From Sulfurimonas hongkongensis (GTDB taxonomy: Bacteria; Campylobacterota; Campylobacteria; Campylobacterales; Sulfurimonadaceae), in contig NZ_AUPZ01000013.1 of the NCBI RefSeq assembly GCF_000445475.1, positions 1 to 64,000 on the forward strand: a stretch of DNA of 64,000 nt. Reading direction: 5' to 3'. Numbering within the stretch: position 1 is the first letter of the stretch; each line of letters begins with the position of its first letter. The translations under genes and the position numbers were made by a program. Under the pieces are notes generated by a model. It had not been told where the DNA came from. It saw only the letters and a list, made by a program, of their open reading frames with translations, and did no database searches. This document shows positions 18,500 through 26,888 of this stretch, one piece after another.

Positions 18500-19537
18500 A
18501 TGGCTACTTTTCATCCAACGCTTAAGTCTTTAAAACAAAAACTTCGTGTCCAACCAATCAATACAGGAAGAAGCTTTACAAATAATGGTCAAGCTAACGG
18601 AATAGTATTTGACGATATAGAGAGATTACATGCTTTAGTTGGAGTTGATGGTTGTTTACATCTTAAAAGTGGTACCGAATTTTCTATGATTCAATATAGA
18701 GGACAAAATGAAGATTTTGGAGTTTGTAAAACAACTATTGATAGATATATATCTTTAGAAGAACAGTTTTTAAGTATTTGTAGAACCATTGCATTTGAGG
18801 AACTTTTAGAAGATCATCCATTTATAAAACTTACTAATCCATTACAAATTAATGGTAATCCATTATGTCTAAATCTTACAGGGATAGCACAGCATTATGA
18901 ACTGGCTACCAATTATTTAGATATAACTAACAACTTTGATGTAGCTTGTTTTTTTGCAACTTGTAAATATGAAAATGGTAAATACTATCCAATAGGGAAT
19001 ATTTCAAAACCTGGAGTAATATATAAAATATACGAAATGGTATTGCCACCTTTTGTCCAAAACGAAAACAATAAAGAGATACTTCTTGAATATCTTGGAT
19101 GGCAACCCTTACCACGACCTGAGCAACAAAGGGCAAGTGTTTTAAAAGTTGCAAAGGGGACAAATCTTGATACAGTAAGCGGAATTCAAAAGTATTATTT
19201 TAAACACTCTATTAGTCAATCTAAAAAAATATGGAACCAATTTGATAAGGGCGAAGCTTTATTTCCTCACGATAGTGCTGCCGACTTGGCAAATGAATGT
19301 AAAAAACTAAACTATTTCACAAATAAGCAAATAGATAAAGCTTTAGAAAGGCTTGAGCTTTGGAGTTGTAAAAAACTTGAAAATAAAGAACAAACTTTAG
19401 ATAATATGAATATCAAAATAGTTGACAATAATAGTTTATCTTGGGATAATTTAATAGATATAAGTTCAGAGTATTGGGAAGGTAAATTTGATGAAACTAT
19501 GGATAAAGTGGGGTTTAGAATGTCTGCTTATAGTTGA
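18500..19537 (+). CDS. FRG-domain protein
   Basis: A 345-residue protein with an FRG domain, named for its Phe/Tyr-Arg-Gly motif. Here YRGQNEDFG (about 67-75) is followed by the family's second block QHYELATNYLDITNNFDVACFFATC (about 137-161), the counterpart of the usual QHYGxPTRLLDWT. The C-terminal third (about 240-345) is not recognised. FRG proteins occur singly in accessory regions, and some are linked to toxin or anti-phage loci; the biochemical activity is not settled. It has a strong AAGGAG site eight bases before the ATG. It lies between decayed sequence and palindromic repeats and is the only plus-strand gene in this stretch, which suggests transfer. Confidence 0.72.
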   Translation: MATFHPTLKSLKQKLRVQPINTGRSFTNNGQANGIVFDDIERLHALVGVDGCLHLKSGTEFSMIQYRGQNEDFGVCKTTIDRYISLEEQFLSICRTIAFEELLEDHPFIKLTNPLQINGNPLCLNLTGIAQHYELATNYLDITNNFDVACFFATCKYENGKYYPIGNISKPGVIYKIYEMVLPPFVQNENNKEILLEYLGWQPLPRPEQQRASVLKVAKGTNLDTVSGIQKYYFKHSISQSKKIWNQFDKGEALFPHDSAADLANECKKLNYFTNKQIDKALERLELWSCKKLENKEQTLDNMNIKIVDNNSLSWDNLIDISSEYWEGKFDETMDKVGFRMSAYS

Positions 19538-19560
19538 GTAAAGTAGCAAAATGAAAAATG

Positions 19561-19573
19561 GGTGCCAGACACC
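19561..19573. repeat. GGTGCCAGACACC near-palindrome
   Basis: A 13-bp near-palindrome (GGTG-CCAGA-CACC) 23 bp after the FRG gene. Motifs of the type GTGTCTGGCACC are, from memory, widespread multicopy sequences in bacterial genomes, often near REP-associated transposases; no such gene is in this window. Confidence 0.4.
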
Positions 19574-19620
19574 AAAACAGGAATAAAACTTAATTTTGCC
19601 TAAATTTACCGGCACTCCCA

Positions 19621-19655
19621 AAGCCTTACTAAAGAAGTAAGGCTTACTTTTTTAC
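19621..19655. terminator. Hairpin with T tract after the FRG gene
   Basis: AAGCCTTACT, loop AAAGA, AGTAAGGCTT (perfect 10-bp stem) followed by ACTTTTTTACT. A strong intrinsic terminator on the plus strand, about 85 bp after the FRG stop. Confidence 0.75.
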
Positions 19656-19694
19656 TCTTTTTTTGCTTAATCTAAACAACCAACACTCTCAGAA

Positions 19695-19816
19695 TTTAGG
19701 AACGAAAGCAGGCTTATCGCGCCTTTTGGAAGCGAGGCTTTAGCCTCGTACTGTACGGCTTTAAAACATCCATGCGAGTTTCATCATGGGAAATGCCATT
19801 AGATAGTGTTCCTAAA
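19695..19816. repeat. Palindromic repeat region downstream of dnaE
   Basis: A 9-bp inverted repeat, TTTAGGAAC at 19695-19703 and GTTCCTAAA at 19808-19816, brackets a block containing the perfect palindrome CGAGGCT-TT-AGCCTCG (19733-19748). This resembles the REP-type hairpins near 44719-44796. It fills most of the 356-bp gap between the FRG gene and the 3' end of dnaE. No gene is seen in the gap. Confidence 0.5.
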
Positions 19817-19893
19817 AGCCTTGCTTCTGTATTATTTCACAGCCTCTTTGCGTAAGAGTCTATATATTCTATTTATCCAGTGTATCATTTTTC

Positions 19894-22800
19894 CTAAACC
19901 AAAATATCCACAGCCGCATTACCATCAAGTGCTGTTATGATTTTGCTATCTACTCTTATGGCTGAGTCTATTACTACATTTTGAAGCTTTGAGATGATGG
20001 TGATTTTAAGCTCACGGCTTCCAGGATTTTGTCTTATAAGTCTGTATAACTCTTCTAAGATAGTAGTACTCTCATCTAGTCTTATAGATAAGTTTATAGG
20101 CTCTTCTGGGATTTCTCTGACCTCTTTTTTTACTTTTTTTGTCTCTTTTTTAGCATCTTTGAGCGTCATAATTTTGCTTACGCCTATTCTTGTAAACATA
20201 TCTGTATGAGTTATTTTTGCCTTAAAAGCTATTGGCTCGCTCAAATCCATGGCTTGGAGTTGCTCTAACTTATCGCTAAAGAGCATTATCTCTATGTTTC
20301 CATGAAAGTCCATCAAAGAGACTATTGCAAACTGGTTTCCTTTTTTAGATGTCTTTTTTACAATCTCTTCTACTTTACCTATAAAAATAGCATAGGAACC
20401 ATCTTTGATGCTACTTAACTCAGAAGATAAAGAGTAGTTTAACTCTTCTAGTTTTTCTCTAAACTCATCAAGCGGATGTCCTGAGACATAAAAACCTAAA
20501 GTATCTTTTTCAAACTCCAAAATCTCTTTTAAACTATACTCATCAGAGTTGCTCAAAGAGAGCTTAACACTTGTTATCTCATCATCATCTCCAAAGAGGC
20601 TTCCATGCGCATTTTTTCTTGCCATTGAAGCATCTTTTGCAGTATCTACTATGAGTTCTATCTGATCAAGTAGTGCTTTTCTTGAGTAGCCATATCTATC
20701 AAAACCACCAGCTTTTATGATGGACTCTATAACTCTTTTGTTTACTTTACTAGGTTCGATTCTGTTTACAAAATCCTCTAAACTTGTATAGTCTCCATTT
20801 TCTTCTCTCTCTTTTAACATAGACTCGATGGCAGCACCACCGACACCTTTAATAGCACCAAGCCCAAAAAGAATAACCTCTCTATCATCCTTACTAATAG
20901 CAGAAAATTCTAAGAGTGAGTCACAAATATCAGGAGGAGAGAGTTCTATCTTCATCCTCTTTACTTCATCGATGTAACGGACCACTTTATCTGTGTTATC
21001 TTTGTCTGATGTGAGAAGGGCTGCCATAAACTCATTTGGATAGTAGGTCTTTAGCCATGCAGTTTGAAAGGTAACCATAGCGTAAGCTGCGGAGTGAGAC
21101 TTGTTAAATCCATATCCAGCAAATTTTTCAATCAAATCAAAAAGCTTTGAAGCTTGTGCATAGTCGTAACCCTGCTTTTGTGCGCCAGATGCAAACTCAT
21201 CGTTATAGGCTGACATATCTGACTTTTTACCCATAGCACGACGGATAATATCAGAATAACCAAGGCTAAATCCACCAATAGTTTGAACTATCTGCATAAC
21301 CTGCTCTTGATATACGATGACTCCATAAGTGTTTCCAAGTATGGCTTCCATCGGCTCAAATGTGTACTCTATAGCCTCTCTTCCATGTTTTCGCTCTATA
21401 AAACTATCAAGCATCCCAGACTCCATAGGTCCAGGTCTATAAAGAGCCAAAACTGCGATCAAATCCTCAAAACTATCTGGTTTTAATCTTCTGTTTAAAT
21501 CCTGCATACCGCTTGACTCTATCTGAAACATCCCGACAGTATCTCCGCCGCGGATAACATCATAAACCTTAGGGTCATTTTCATCTATCTTATGCCAATC
21601 TATATCCTTGTCATATCTATGTTTTACAAGTTTTATAGCGTTGTAGATCACATCAAGAGTCTTAAGTCCAAGGAAGTCAAACTTAATGAGGTCAACATCT
21701 TCAAGATAGTTTAGTGAGTACTGCGTTACAAAGGTATCTTCGCCTGATGGCTTATAAATTGGTGTTTTATACCAAAGCTCTTCATTTGAGATAACCACAC
21801 CAGCCGCATGAATACCAGAGTTACGCTTCAACCCCTCTAGCTTTTTTGCAAACTCCCAAACTCTTGCAGCATTTGCATCAGTGCCAATAAGCTCTTGAAG
21901 TTTCGGCTCTTTTTGAAAAGCACCTTTAATGAACTCTCCATTTTTCTCTCTTCCATTTAGTGTGATGCCAAGCTCATCTGGAACAAGTTTTGCCATGTTA
22001 TCAGCTTGAGAGAGTGGCATATCTAAAACTCTTGCGACATCACGGATGACCCCCTTTGCAAGAAGTGAACCAAAGGTTATGATCTGAGCTACTTGATTGC
22101 GCCCATACTTCTCTACAACATAGTCTATAACCTCACCACGGCGAGCCTGCATAAAGTCCATATCGATATCAGGCATACTTACACGTTCAGGATTTAAAAA
22201 TCTCTCAAAGAGAAGATCATATTTCATAGGATCAATATCTGTAATATCCAAAGCGAAAGCTACAAGGCTTCCAGCTGCTGAGCCACGCCCAGGGCCTACT
22301 GCAATACCCTCTTCTTTTGCAAACTTTACAAAGTCCCAAACTATAAGCATGTAACCGGGAAACTTCATTGAGTTTATGATATTCATCTCAAACTCTAATC
22401 TCTTTTTGTACTCTTCATGCTTTTGTTCTGGAACAATCTTTAACCTCTCCTCAAGCCCTCTTTGACAACAAAATACAAAATACTCAGCATCCATAATATC
22501 TTTATCATCACTGCTAAGAGCTAGTCCATCTTTTTGTGCATACTCTGGAGTAAACTTAAAGTTTGGCGGAGTTGGAGTCTTTACCACTGGCTCAAAATCT
22601 TCACACTTATCTACAATCTCCTGGGTATATGTTATAGCTTCTGGGATATCTGCAAAGAGTCTTGACATCTGCTCGGGCGATTTTAAGTAAAACTCATGGA
22701 CTGAGTGACGCATACGATTTGGGTCATCATAGAGTTTATTCATCCCGATGCACATAAATGCTTCATGATATTGTGCATCATCTGGATATGTATAGTGAGT

Positions 22801-23445
22801 ATCGTTTGTAGCTACTATCTTTATGCCTGTCTCTTTAGAGATTTTTAGTATGCTATTATCTATGTAGAGTTGGTCACCTATGCCATGACGCATAAGTTCT
22901 AAGTAAAAATCATCCCCAAAAATATCTTGATACTCTAACGCAACAGCCTTAGCTCCCTCATATCCTAAAGCACCATTTTTTACATTTCTCTCATTAGCTA
23001 GGTTTAGATGCCAGTTAACCTCTCCTTGAAGACAAGCAGAGGTGCAGATAATGCCCTCACTATGTGCTCTTAGCTCATTTTTGTTGATGCGTGGAAAGTA
23101 GTAAAAACCATCTATAAAGGCTTTTGAAGATAAGTACATTAGATTTTCATAACCCTTTTTATTTTTAGCAAAAAGGCAGATATGAAATCTCTGTTTGGTG
23201 CTTTTGTCATCAAGTGTTTCACCGTTATGGATATAACCCTCCATCCCAATAATAGGCTTTATGCCAGCTGCTCTCATCTGATGATAAAAATCAATTGCGC
23301 CAAACATATTCCCGTGATCTGTCATGGCGACACTTGTCATGCCAAGCTCTTTGACTCTTGAGACTAGGTTTGTAAGCTTGTTTGCACCATCAAGTAGTGA
23401 GTATTCGGTATGAAGATGTAGGTGTGTGAAAGGTTTTACACTCAA
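19894..23445 (-). CDS. dnaE: DNA polymerase III alpha subunit
   Basis: The 1,183-residue replicative polymerase. It has an N-terminal PHP domain (HLHLHTEYSLLDGANKL), a palm with catalytic aspartates in MPDIDMDF preceded by GPGRGSAAGSLVAFAL, thumb and fingers, a tandem helix-hairpin-helix region and a C-terminal OB fold (about 1000-1075, AIFIGKVEEIVKKTSKKG). Length is normal for DnaE1. The start is TTG with AAGG nine bases upstream; the downstream sequence MSVKPFTHLHLH supports this choice. It follows efp on the same strand after 124 bp. Confidence 0.96.
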   Translation of the reverse strand: MSVKPFTHLHLHTEYSLLDGANKLTNLVSRVKELGMTSVAMTDHGNMFGAIDFYHQMRAAGIKPIIGMEGYIHNGETLDDKSTKQRFHICLFAKNKKGYENLMYLSSKAFIDGFYYFPRINKNELRAHSEGIICTSACLQGEVNWHLNLANERNVKNGALGYEGAKAVALEYQDIFGDDFYLELMRHGIGDQLYIDNSILKISKETGIKIVATNDTHYTYPDDAQYHEAFMCIGMNKLYDDPNRMRHSVHEFYLKSPEQMSRLFADIPEAITYTQEIVDKCEDFEPVVKTPTPPNFKFTPEYAQKDGLALSSDDKDIMDAEYFVFCCQRGLEERLKIVPEQKHEEYKKRLEFEMNIINSMKFPGYMLIVWDFVKFAKEEGIAVGPGRGSAAGSLVAFALDITDIDPMKYDLLFERFLNPERVSMPDIDMDFMQARRGEVIDYVVEKYGRNQVAQIITFGSLLAKGVIRDVARVLDMPLSQADNMAKLVPDELGITLNGREKNGEFIKGAFQKEPKLQELIGTDANAARVWEFAKKLEGLKRNSGIHAAGVVISNEELWYKTPIYKPSGEDTFVTQYSLNYLEDVDLIKFDFLGLKTLDVIYNAIKLVKHRYDKDIDWHKIDENDPKVYDVIRGGDTVGMFQIESSGMQDLNRRLKPDSFEDLIAVLALYRPGPMESGMLDSFIERKHGREAIEYTFEPMEAILGNTYGVIVYQEQVMQIVQTIGGFSLGYSDIIRRAMGKKSDMSAYNDEFASGAQKQGYDYAQASKLFDLIEKFAGYGFNKSHSAAYAMVTFQTAWLKTYYPNEFMAALLTSDKDNTDKVVRYIDEVKRMKIELSPPDICDSLLEFSAISKDDREVILFGLGAIKGVGGAAIESMLKEREENGDYTSLEDFVNRIEPSKVNKRVIESIIKAGGFDRYGYSRKALLDQIELIVDTAKDASMARKNAHGSLFGDDDEITSVKLSLSNSDEYSLKEILEFEKDTLGFYVSGHPLDEFREKLEELNYSLSSELSSIKDGSYAIFIGKVEEIVKKTSKKGNQFAIVSLMDFHGNIEIMLFSDKLEQLQAMDLSEPIAFKAKITHTDMFTRIGVSKIMTLKDAKKETKKVKKEVREIPEEPINLSIRLDESTTILEELYRLIRQNPGSRELKITIISKLQNVVIDSAIRVDSKIITALDGNAAVDILV

Positions 23446-23465
23446 GATAATTGCCTTTTGAAGTT

Positions 23466-23490
23466 ATAGGGCATCTTCTAGAGACCCTAT
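23466..23490. promoter_or_regulatory. Stem-loop in the dnaE leader
   Basis: ATAGGG (23466-23471) pairs with CCCTAT (23485-23490) about 20-45 bp upstream of the dnaE start. On the plus strand it is followed by TTTATTTT, so it may equally be a weak terminator for antisense transcription. Confidence 0.3.
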
Positions 23491-23569
23491 TTTATTTTAA
23501 GTGATTATAGTTAATTTATCTTAATATGAAGTAATACAGCTCTCACCAAAGTAAGAGCTAAAAAGAAAC

Positions 23570-24136
23570 TTATTTTACTTTCTCTAGATACTCTCCATCT
23601 ACTGTGTTTACTCGTATGAGGTCACCCTCTAAAACATGGTAAGGAATTTGAACAACTGCACCAGTCTCTAGTGTTGCAGGTTTTTTACTTCCGCTTGAAG
23701 TATCGCCTTTAAAGTTTGGAGGAGTCTCTGTAACTATAAGCTCCATTACTTCAGGAGCAGCAACAGATATTGCATTTCCTTTGTAAAAAATTATATCCAC
23801 ATTTACACCATCTTTGAACCACTTTGAAGCATCATCGCACTGCTCATACGAAAGACCAAGTTGGTCATAAGTGTCGTTATCCATAAACTGATACATCTCA
23901 CCATCATCATAAAGATACTGCATAGTTTTATAGTCAATTACTGGAACTTCAAACTTATCTCCAGCGTGAACAGTCTTCTCAACTACCTTACCATTTAAAA
24001 AACTCTTCGCTTTCATACGAACAAAAGCCGCACCTTTTCCTGGTTTTACATGTTGAAACTCTACTACTTTACAAGGAACTTCGCCTACTATTAAGCGAAC
24101 ACCTTTTTTTATATCACCCATCCCGACAGTTGCCAT
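23570..24136 (-). CDS. efp: Translation elongation factor P
   Basis: A 188-residue EF-P that rescues ribosomes stalled at polyproline stretches. Three beta-barrel domains; the loop bearing the modification site reads [10 protein letters not shown], with the lysine at about 33, the position that is lysylated or otherwise modified in other bacteria. The C-terminus [13 protein letters not shown] is typical. The ATG at 24136 was chosen over the TTG one codon earlier because AAGGAGA lies seven bases upstream and the N-terminus [12 protein letters not shown] fits the family. Confidence 0.95.
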   Translation of the reverse strand: MATVGMGDIKKGVRLIVGEVPCKVVEFQHVKPGKGAAFVRMKAKSFLNGKVVEKTVHAGDKFEVPVIDYKTMQYLYDDGEMYQFMDNDTYDQLGLSYEQCDDASKWFKDGVNVDIIFYKGNAISVAAPEVMELIVTETPPNFKGDTSSGSKKPATLETGAVVQIPYHVLEGDLIRVNTVDGEYLEKVK

Positions 24137-24321
24137 CAATCTTCTCCTTAATGGTGTAATTATTATATTTTAGTGCAACTTTACAATAAAGATGCAAATA
24201 TCTAGTTTAAGCACTATTTATAAAGCTTCTCACAATCTTGTGTAAAAATGCATATAAATACTACACGATTACTACACACTCAAAGATGTATACTCATAAA
24301 AATAAGAAAATTGGAGACAAA

Positions 24322-24738
24322 ATGAAAAAGATTATAATTAGCTTGCTTGTGATTTCAAGTTTGGCATTTGGTGCTGGTTTTATGGATATGAAAGATAGTA
24401 AAGATTTGCATATCATGATCTCAAGCGATAAGGTTTTAAGCGAGGGCGACAATATGATTGTGGTTGAGTTAAACCGTGGTGGACATGATGGAGAAAAAGT
24501 AGATGCAAAGGATGTTCGCATCAAGTTTTTTATGCCAGAAATGCCAGGGATGCCTTACATGGAGTCAAAAGATATTTGTAAAAAAGTCTCTTCTTACTTT
24601 GAGTGCAACATCAACTTCCCAATGAATGGAACGTGGCAATATCAGATCTTTATTAAAGACAATAAAGGAACTGACTATAAACAAAGAGGGAGTGTGAACT
24701 TAGGTCAAGCATCAAGTTCTAATCACTCACACCACTAG
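24322..24738 (+). CDS. FixH/YtkA-like exported protein with His-rich tail
   Basis: A 138-residue protein with a signal peptide (MKKIIISLLVISSLAFGAG) and a beta-sandwich of the FixH/YtkA type around DAKDVRIKFFMPEMPGMPYM. It has several methionines and ends in SNHSHH, suggesting metal binding in the periplasm. ATG 24322 is preferred over upstream starts because the signal peptide starts there and GGAG lies just before it. It is first in the metal-efflux operon, 9 bp before the outer-membrane factor gene; a periplasmic copper-handling role is inferred. Confidence 0.7.
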   Translation: MKKIIISLLVISSLAFGAGFMDMKDSKDLHIMISSDKVLSEGDNMIVVELNRGGHDGEKVDAKDVRIKFFMPEMPGMPYMESKDICKKVSSYFECNINFPMNGTWQYQIFIKDNKGTDYKQRGSVNLGQASSSNHSHH

Positions 24739-24747
24739 GATTTAAAA

Positions 24748-25926
24748 ATGAAAATGCTAAAACTTTTACTACTGCCGCTTCTTTGTTTTTCTCTTGAGTT
24801 TGATGAGATGATAGAAGTTGCACTTCAAAAATCGCCACAAGTTTTGGCAAAGTATGAAAAAGTTTTAGCCTCTAGACACGCTATAGATGCCGAGGTTGTT
24901 TATAAAAACCCCATCATCAGCATAGGTGTCAATGATATGCCACTAAACGACAATTTTTTTAAAAGAGATATAGAGTCTATGCAGACCCAGTTTATTGGCA
25001 TCTCTCAAGAGTTTGAGACCTTTGGTAAACTAGATCTAAAAGAGTCAATGCTTAGAGTTGATACTCTTATCTTAGAGTATGAGCTAGAAGATTTGAGGAT
25101 TGAGCTCTATAAAAAAATCGCCCTCTTAGTTGAAGAGATATACACAAAAGAGTCCATCTTAGAAATTGTAGAGCAAAGAAAAGCAAATTTGAGAGTACTT
25201 CTTAACTACTATGAAAGAAGTGTAAGTCTTAGTGATTCACTTAAAGTAAGTGTAGAACTAAGTCGAAAAATCTTTAAGCTTGAGGATGAGAGTTTTGAGC
25301 TCAAAGATGAGATAACCTCACTAAAACATGAGTTTAAATATCTTAGCTCACAAGAGTTTAGAGATGTAAAGCGTGCAAAAATAGATGATGATTTTAGAGA
25401 TGATGGCTTAAAAAACTCTCCAGCAGCTAAAATCTTAGAGCTTCGCACAAAACGATTTGAACTACAAAGCACTTTAGAACAAAGAAAAAAATACTCAAAC
25501 ATTACTCTAAGTATGAGCTATAACAACCGTCAAAACTTTGATGACTATCTCTCATTTTCTACCTCTTTTGCACTTCCTATCTATGGAGCTGAAGATGCAA
25601 AGGTTAAAGTTGCAAAAGCAGGAGCCTCAGAAGCTTTGCAAAAACAGAGTGATTTTCACAAAAGCAGAGTTAGCCTTTTTCACAAAAACAAAAAAAGAGT
25701 GGAATATCTCAAAAAAAGACTTATGAGTCTTGAGGATTTACAGCAACGTTACACCGAGTTAGAGGCTTACGAAAACTCAAGCATTGCAAGTTCTATAACA
25801 CTAGAGAAAAAGATAGAAAATGAAAATCTACTCTTAGAATTAAAAGTGCAAAAATTAAGATACTTCCTTGACAAAAAAAGAGCCGAATTTGAGCTTTACT
25901 ACATCACAAAAGAGAGTCTATCATGA
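24748..25926 (+). CDS. TolC-family outer-membrane efflux protein (CusC-like)
   Basis: A 392-residue outer-membrane channel component of a tripartite pump. Signal peptide at about 1-15, then the two-fold repeated helical OEP domains with LEFDEMIEVALQKSPQVLAKYEK at the start and long amphipathic coiled-coil helices. Its stop overlaps the adaptor start by 4 bp (ATGA), so it is translationally coupled. It is named CusC-like from its partners; the sequence alone only says TolC family. Confidence 0.82.
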   Translation: MKMLKLLLLPLLCFSLEFDEMIEVALQKSPQVLAKYEKVLASRHAIDAEVVYKNPIISIGVNDMPLNDNFFKRDIESMQTQFIGISQEFETFGKLDLKESMLRVDTLILEYELEDLRIELYKKIALLVEEIYTKESILEIVEQRKANLRVLLNYYERSVSLSDSLKVSVELSRKIFKLEDESFELKDEITSLKHEFKYLSSQEFRDVKRAKIDDDFRDDGLKNSPAAKILELRTKRFELQSTLEQRKKYSNITLSMSYNNRQNFDDYLSFSTSFALPIYGAEDAKVKVAKAGASEALQKQSDFHKSRVSLFHKNKKRVEYLKKRLMSLEDLQQRYTELEAYENSSIASSITLEKKIENENLLLELKVQKLRYFLDKKRAEFELYYITKESLS

Positions 25927-26885
25927 AGATAATAATTTTAATACTTCTTTTAGTTTTTACTTCAAACGCTAAAACATTTGAGCAAGCTTTTAACATCAAA
26001 ACAACAAAAGCAAAATTTCAAACTAAAAAAGTGACAAATAGCTACTATGCTACCACTTCCTATGATGAGAGCCGCATCTATGAAGTAAGTCTAAGGTTTG
26101 ATGGCTTTATAGAGACGCTATATGCGGATGAGCTTTACAAGAGTTTTAAAGTTGGTGATAAGCTCTTTAATATCTACTCAAAAGAGATATTTACTCTAAA
26201 AAATGAGCTTAACTCATCTAGCGACTTTAAAAAGGTCCAAGATACAATTTTGCAAAAGCTAAGACTCTATGAGTTAGACAGTAAGGCGATAGATTCAAAA
26301 GGAGAAACAGTATCTATAAAGAGCAAATTCAGCGGCCTTGTCATAGAAAAAAATGTCTTTAAAGGCTCATTTGTCAAAGCTGGCTCTACTCTTTTTAAGA
26401 TTGCAGATAGCTCAAAGATGTGGGTGATTGCTAAAGTCTACCAAAAAGATATAGCATTTGTTAAAGAGGGGATGAGTGCGAGTGTAAATATCGAAGGGTT
26501 TAATCAACCAATAGATGCAAAGGTAAGCAAAATATATCCAAAGATAAACAAAGAAGACCTGAGCTTTGATGTAAGAGTTGATTTGGATAACAAAGATGCA
26601 AAAATATTTCCAGATATGTTTGCAAAAGTCAGCATCTCTAAAGATATAAAAGAGGTTCTAACTCTCCCAAAAGAGGCAATTATAAAAAGAGACGGCAAGT
26701 TTTATGTCTTTACAAAAGTCTCCAAAACAGAGTATGAACCAAAAGAAGTAGATGCAAAATATATAGGCGAATATTATGAGATATTTAGCGGGATAAACGA
26801 GGATACAGAAGTTGTTGTAAATGCACTGTTTCTACTAGATAGTGATGCACAGACAAACGGATACTATATGAGTGAGGAGTGGTAA
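25923..26885 (+). CDS. Periplasmic adaptor of a metal RND pump (CusB-like)
   Basis: A 320-residue membrane-fusion protein with a signal peptide (about 1-16), a split lipoyl-type hairpin domain with SIKSKFSGLVIEKNVFKGSFVKAG, a beta-barrel domain (SKMWVIAKVYQKDIAFVKEGM) and a C-terminal membrane-proximal domain. It is shorter than E. coli CusB and lacks the N-terminal methionine cluster that binds copper there. It sits 3 bp upstream of the pump gene. Confidence 0.84.
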   Translation: MKIIILILLLVFTSNAKTFEQAFNIKTTKAKFQTKKVTNSYYATTSYDESRIYEVSLRFDGFIETLYADELYKSFKVGDKLFNIYSKEIFTLKNELNSSSDFKKVQDTILQKLRLYELDSKAIDSKGETVSIKSKFSGLVIEKNVFKGSFVKAGSTLFKIADSSKMWVIAKVYQKDIAFVKEGMSASVNIEGFNQPIDAKVSKIYPKINKEDLSFDVRVDLDNKDAKIFPDMFAKVSISKDIKEVLTLPKEAIIKRDGKFYVFTKVSKTEYEPKEVDAKYIGEYYEIFSGINEDTEVVVNALFLLDSDAQTNGYYMSEEW

Positions 26886-26888
26886 AAA

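Noticed and set aside
19621-19655. tRNA-like fold after the FRG gene
   Set aside because: A single hairpin with a T tract; no cloverleaf arms or T-loop sequence. It fits a terminator.
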